IMG/VR virus record: IMGVR_UViG_3300032268_000981
Coordinates: 1-20,705 of that record
Reading direction: 5' to 3' (one strand)
Source: a virus
DNA length: 20,705 nt
Shown: one piece after another, positions 17,764 through 20,705 of the stretch
Layout: each line of letters starts with the position of its first letter
Position numbering within the stretch: the stretch's first letter is position 1
The notes under the pieces: generated by a model
Database searches by the model: none
Told to the model about the DNA's origin: nothing
Seen by the model: the letters and a program-made list of their open reading frames with translations, nothing else
Position numbers and translations under genes: made by a program

Positions 17764-19602
17764 TTAAGAGAAGGTAACCGATTGGAAGTTTTTAACCGAA
17801 ATTCTGATGTCTTTGTTTGGATAACGAATTTGATAAACTTGTGAAGGTTGAGCAAAAATTGTATCATCAACAGGTGCAATTTCTTTTGTTTCAGGGTTCA
17901 AATATTGCATTGACGTTTCAGCAGAAGAGTATTGTCCACCAACATTATTGTAAACGTTAAGACCCGCAACTGTTAATACACCATTTTGATTTTGAACAAT
18001 ACTTCTAATCTCAGATAGATAAACGTTTTGACCAAGTTGTCTTACTTGTGGATTAAAATATGTAGATATCTTATCAACAACATCAGAAATAATCTGTCCT
18101 GAATTTTGTGCAGAATCTAATACAATTTGAACATCAACACTAAGGTCGATAACCTCAGCAGTTAATATTGAAATATAATCATTCATCATTCTATAGTTAG
18201 AAAGATATGTTGCAACGTTCTGTCTTAACGTATCAGATACAATACTTGTTAATTTACCTGATGTATCGTAAGATAATAACTGAATTAAAATTTTGTTGTT
18301 GTTTTCCGTAATTGAAACTTTAGCAGGAGCTCCGAACTCTGATGGCATATTTCTAATAATCGCCTCATAGTCTTGTACTGTAACCGCTCTTTTTTGTGCC
18401 GCAAAGTTAAATGAAACATAGTTTCTAATTTCTTCTAATGAAGGAATGCCTGCTCCACCGATAGCCGCAGTCACGTTAGTACATCTTAATGAGTTAACCA
18501 CTGCAGAGTTTTGTGATTCTGAAGGACCATTAACATAAAATGAAACGGTTCCTATTTGAGTAATAACATTTGTACCTAAGTTTGTTGCTAATCCACCACC
18601 AACTCTATATTGAATGAATAATGTTGAATTAGGAATTAAGGCAGAACCTAATGAAAAGTTATTTGAATATCTTTGTAAGTCTAATGTTGTACCTAAAGTT
18701 GTAAATTGATTTAATGCGTCTTGAGCGGTGTTAGTTCCACCTCCAAAAGTTAATTTTTTAAATCCTTCAGAAGTATACTCACTAATAAATCTATTTTGAG
18801 TTTGGATATATTTTCCAACTTTAATACCTGGCTGGTCTGAAACTTTTGTAGGGTCTTCAATAAACACTCTATCTTCCGCTAATGCATCAACTTGATACCA
18901 TTTATTAGAAGCTCCTAAGAATTCCGCAGCTGTTGGTAAGTTTGTATACTCTGTTCCACTTTTTAATAAAACACTAGTAATACCTAATACATTCTTTTCA
19001 GGTAAGAATAATTCAAAAAATGGTCTAACATCATTTGGGCCAATAACTCTCTTAAACACTTTAGTAATACCATTAACAACAAGTTCTCTTTTTGTAATGG
19101 TATAGTTAATTAAAACGTTATTTGCGTTAAAGTTAGGTATCTTTAATCTATTAGGGAATCCTTGGGCATTATATGGTGATGTAAAATCAATGTCATATAT
19201 GTTTTCAAAAACTATTCCTGCTCCTGTCACTTGAGAACCTCTTGTAAGTGTTCCTAAGTATCTTTCATCTTCTTTGTCTCCGAACGCAGGTACTGTAATT
19301 GAAAAATCAACTAAAGATACTGAAGGTCTTTGACCTGGCAATTTTAAACCATAGGTTCTTGCAATGTTGTAAATTGAAGACCTTTGTTGTGCATATTGAA
19401 GAACTGTTTCTTGAATACTTCTATCAATATGATAATGTAGGTTATCTGCAACCGCAGCATTCAAATCTAAGAATACTGAAAATACAGAAGCGTCATTAAA
19501 ATCTTGAATTAATTCAGGATAATATGTTCTTACATAATTTAATAACTCAGTTCTTATTCCTTGATAGTCTCTGGTTGTGTATGATATTTTACGATTTGCC
19601 AT
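17764..19602 (-). CDS. Baseplate wedge protein, gp6/baseplate J-like
   Basis: A 612-residue protein, near T4 gp6 in length (660). The N-terminus has the pattern seen in T4-like gp6 proteins: YTTRDYQGIRTELLNYVRTY at 8-27, FNDASVFSVFLDLNAAVADN at 35-54 and LHYHIDRSIQETVL at 55-68, followed by SSIYNIARTYGL. A baseplate-J-type section lies near 395-560, starting FNFAAQKRAVTVQDYEAIIR and including a long Val/Asp-rich strand region (ILTAEVIDLSVDVQIVLDS). gp6/J forms the dimeric core ring of the contractile baseplate and binds gp25 and gp7. It starts 5 bp after the gp25-like gene, matching the common gp25-J order. No Shine-Dalgarno is visible (TTTAATATAA before ATG), so translation may depend on coupling. 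Confidence 0.9.
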   Translation of the reverse strand: MANRKISYTTRDYQGIRTELLNYVRTYYPELIQDFNDASVFSVFLDLNAAVADNLHYHIDRSIQETVLQYAQQRSSIYNIARTYGLKLPGQRPSVSLVDFSITVPAFGDKEDERYLGTLTRGSQVTGAGIVFENIYDIDFTSPYNAQGFPNRLKIPNFNANNVLINYTITKRELVVNGITKVFKRVIGPNDVRPFFELFLPEKNVLGITSVLLKSGTEYTNLPTAAEFLGASNKWYQVDALAEDRVFIEDPTKVSDQPGIKVGKYIQTQNRFISEYTSEGFKKLTFGGGTNTAQDALNQFTTLGTTLDLQRYSNNFSLGSALIPNSTLFIQYRVGGGLATNLGTNVITQIGTVSFYVNGPSESQNSAVVNSLRCTNVTAAIGGAGIPSLEEIRNYVSFNFAAQKRAVTVQDYEAIIRNMPSEFGAPAKVSITENNNKILIQLLSYDTSGKLTSIVSDTLRQNVATYLSNYRMMNDYISILTAEVIDLSVDVQIVLDSAQNSGQIISDVVDKISTYFNPQVRQLGQNVYLSEIRSIVQNQNGVLTVAGLNVYNNVGGQYSSAETSMQYLNPETKEIAPVDDTIFAQPSQVYQIRYPNKDIRISVKNFQSVTFS

Positions 19603-19607
19603 TTATA

Positions 19608-20078
19608 TTAAATATTAATAATAACAAAATCACTCTGCGAATAAGTGTTTTTATCTGTTGAGTAGTCTATTTTAACTTTTGCCGTGTAATCCGAGGTTCC
19701 TTTTCCTGGAAATCTATATATTGGAGATTCAGTTGTTCCTAACGTACTTTGACCTGTTGCAATATCAACTTCCTCTTGTGGGTCTGCAGGGGTGATTGTT
19801 ATATTGTTCAACAATAGATTTGGCATAAAGTTTGCCACAGCGTCTCTTATGTCAGATTCAATTGCATCAAACGTAAGTCCATCAAACGGTTCAAATACAA
19901 ATTCATATAATCTTGTTCCAAAAGTAGGCAAAAAATATCTTGAACCTTTTCTTGTTAACAAAAGATGAATTAAATCCGCTTTAATTTCTTGTGCTTCAAA
20001 CTGAGTAAGTTGCAAATAATCTCCTCTGCTAGAATCTCTAAAAGGGAAATTAAGACCATATGTTGTACCTTGAGCCAT
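19608..20078 (-). CDS. Baseplate wedge protein, gp25-like
   Basis: A 156-residue protein of the GPW/gp25 family; T4 gp25 has 132 residues. The family core is clear: QEIKADLIHLLLTRKGSRYF at 30-49, then LPTFGTRLYEFVFEP at 50-64, followed by an amphipathic helix (FDAIESDIRDAVANFMP) and a beta-rich end. gp25 sits at the junction of sheath and baseplate wedge and starts sheath polymerisation. The extra length comes from an insert near 100-130 (Thr/Gly/Ser-rich). As the first gene after the reductase terminator, it probably opens the tail operon, and two TATTTATA elements lie in front of it. The spacing to the gp6/J gene is 5 bp. Confidence 0.93.
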   Translation of the reverse strand: MAQGTTYGLNFPFRDSSRGDYLQLTQFEAQEIKADLIHLLLTRKGSRYFLPTFGTRLYEFVFEPFDGLTFDAIESDIRDAVANFMPNLLLNNITITPADPQEEVDIATGQSTLGTTESPIYRFPGKGTSDYTAKVKIDYSTDKNTYSQSDFVIINI

Positions 20079-20081
20079 AAC

Positions 20082-20117
20082 TATAAATATAATGTCCTGA
20101 TTTTTCCTTATAAATAG
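20082..20117 (-). promoter_or_regulatory. Two TATTTATA elements before the gp25-like gene
   Basis: On the coding strand, CTATTTATAAGG lies just downstream of the reductase terminator (core 20109-20116, ending 30 nt before the ATG), and a second TATTTATA lies at 20082-20089, ending 3 nt before the ATG. The first shares its ten-base core CTATTTATAA with the blocks at 9264-9283 and 17676-17695. Its place between a terminator and the first gene of a unit is what a promoter would have, making it the best argument for a transcription role. Confidence 0.5.
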
Positions 20118-20124
20118 ATTAAAA

Positions 20125-20156
20125 TAAATAATCCCGATGGTGGTCGGGATTATTTA
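20125..20156 (-). terminator. Intrinsic terminator after the reductase gene
   Basis: A 13-bp perfect stem (20125-20137 paired with 20144-20156) includes the GC part TCCCGA/TCGGGA and closes a 6-base loop. Read on the minus strand it begins 6 bases after the reductase stop and is followed by a U-rich run (TTTTATTTT, overlapping the stem end). It should separate nucleotide-metabolism transcription from the tail operon. The stem is nearly symmetric, but no gene lies to the left that would use it on the plus strand. Confidence 0.85.
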
Positions 20157-20162
20157 ATTACT

Positions 20163-20705
20163 TTAAGATGAACAACCGAAACATTCAATTTCGATTCCTT
20201 CAGGTTTTGGTGGTAAATTCATATCACTGTAATCCACTTTAGGAACCTCAATATTTACTTTAGGTTTTTGTATTTTTGACACATCAACAGCCAAATGTTT
20301 AGCTCCTGTTGAAATCGCTTTAGTTCTAACATAATAACACAAAGTTTTCAAACCTTTCTCCCATGAGTGGAAGTGAGAAGATGTAATCTTAGACAATGTT
20401 GGATTCGCCATATAGATATTCATCGATTGTGATTGGTCAATGAATGGTGCTCTATCAGCCGCCATGTCAATTAATTCTCTTTGAGAAATCTCCCAAATAG
20501 TTTTGTACTTTGGAATTAGATGTTCAATTCTCTTAACTTTCTTGTTATAGTTTTTGTCTTCAGGGTCAAGATATTGATTAAAATTAATATTTTGAATTGA
20601 GCCTTCGTTTATAATAATTTCATTTTTCAAATCCTCACACCAAACACCAATCTTTTCAAAATCATTAATCAAATACTTGTTAACAATCATAATTTCACCA
20701 CCAAC
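20163..20705 (-). CDS. nrdA: Ribonucleotide reductase class I large subunit, C-terminal part
   Basis: The frame is open through the right edge; 181 codons including the stop are visible, and the residues before the internal Met (VGGEI) continue the family match, so this is the C-terminal part of a longer gene. Recognisable class I alpha-subunit segments are YKTIWEISQRELIDMAADR, then APFIDQSQSMNIYM, then FHSWEKGLKTLCYYVRTKA. The adjacent Tyr-Tyr corresponds to the radical-transfer pair known from E. coli NrdA (Y730-Y731). The tail ends ECFGCSS, the C-terminal Cys-x-x-Cys pair that passes electrons from thioredoxin or glutaredoxin to the active site. The enzyme converts ribonucleoside diphosphates to deoxy forms together with a small beta subunit, not in view. 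The sequence is closer to the eukaryote/Bacteroidota-type alpha chain than to the E. coli form, by my reading. It is closed by a terminator, separating it from the tail operon. Confidence 0.95.
   Translation of the reverse strand, partial: VGGEIMIVNKYLINDFEKIGVWCEDLKNEIIINEGSIQNINFNQYLDPEDKNYNKKVKRIEHLIPKYKTIWEISQRELIDMAADRAPFIDQSQSMNIYMANPTLSKITSSHFHSWEKGLKTLCYYVRTKAISTGAKHLAVDVSKIQKPKVNIEVPKVDYSDMNLPPKPEGIEIECFGCSS

Noticed and set aside
9271-20116. T4-type late promoters (TATAAATA) pointing right on the plus strand
   Set aside because: Exact TATAAATA copies on the plus strand at 9271, 17683, 20082 and 20109 would drive antisense RNA into upstream genes, and there is no plus-strand gene to express. 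Fixed spacing to minus-strand starts favours reading them as minus-strand elements, though antisense use is not excluded.
1-20705. tRNA genes, insertion sequences, introns or homing endonucleases
   Set aside because: Coding sequence fills nearly the whole window; none of the gaps can hold a tRNA-like fold that I recognise, and no transposase or endonuclease motif was seen.

Overview
The window is a late structural module from a tailed phage with a contractile tail (T4-like myovirus plan). Every supported gene lies on the minus strand, so transcription runs from high to low coordinates. The DNA is AT-rich and clear Shine-Dalgarno sites are rare. A tail protein carries seven SprB-type repeats, a family best known from gliding adhesins of Bacteroidota. 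A Bacteroidota host (Flavobacteriia-like) is therefore my inference; no taxonomic marker is present to prove it.

Layout, in the direction of transcription. The right edge holds the C-terminal end of a class I ribonucleotide reductase large subunit, closed by a strong intrinsic terminator. A new unit then starts with a gp25-like baseplate wedge protein and a gp6/baseplate-J-like protein. After a 96-bp gap with a conserved upstream element comes a 1585-aa protein with an Ig-like carboxypeptidase-regulatory-type domain and a membrane-like hydrophobic segment. It is followed by four further structural-looking proteins (571, 274, 362 with a PKD-like domain, and 302 aa). Next is a 995-aa protein with a tail-protein-I/gp7-like core. 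Three host-facing, repeat-rich proteins end the window: a 710-aa SprB-repeat protein, a 551-aa protein with a Thr/Pro stalk, and a collagen-like fibre that runs off the left edge. A 119-aa Cys-rich protein sits between the first two.

How the genes fit together. gp25, gp6/J and gp7/I homologues form the baseplate wedge of contractile tails, so the module most likely encodes the baseplate and its attached fibres. Many neighbours overlap by 1-8 bases (TAATG, ATGA, ATGAGTAA, GTGAATAA), which suggests translational coupling and balanced synthesis. Intergenic DNA is scarce: the largest gap is 96 bp and no gene-free stretch reaches 300 bp. All four gaps longer than 40 bp hold a coding-strand TATTTATA-like element, usually 15-16 nt before the start codon. 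This is a strong candidate for an undescribed late-gene control signal.

Most unusual features: the TATTTATA element (two copies lie in an identical 20-bp block), a membrane-like segment plus Cys cluster in the 1585-aa virion protein, a C-terminal domain apparently shared by the adjacent 995-aa and 710-aa proteins, and the clustering of SprB-like, Thr/Pro-rich and collagen-like proteins at the distal end.
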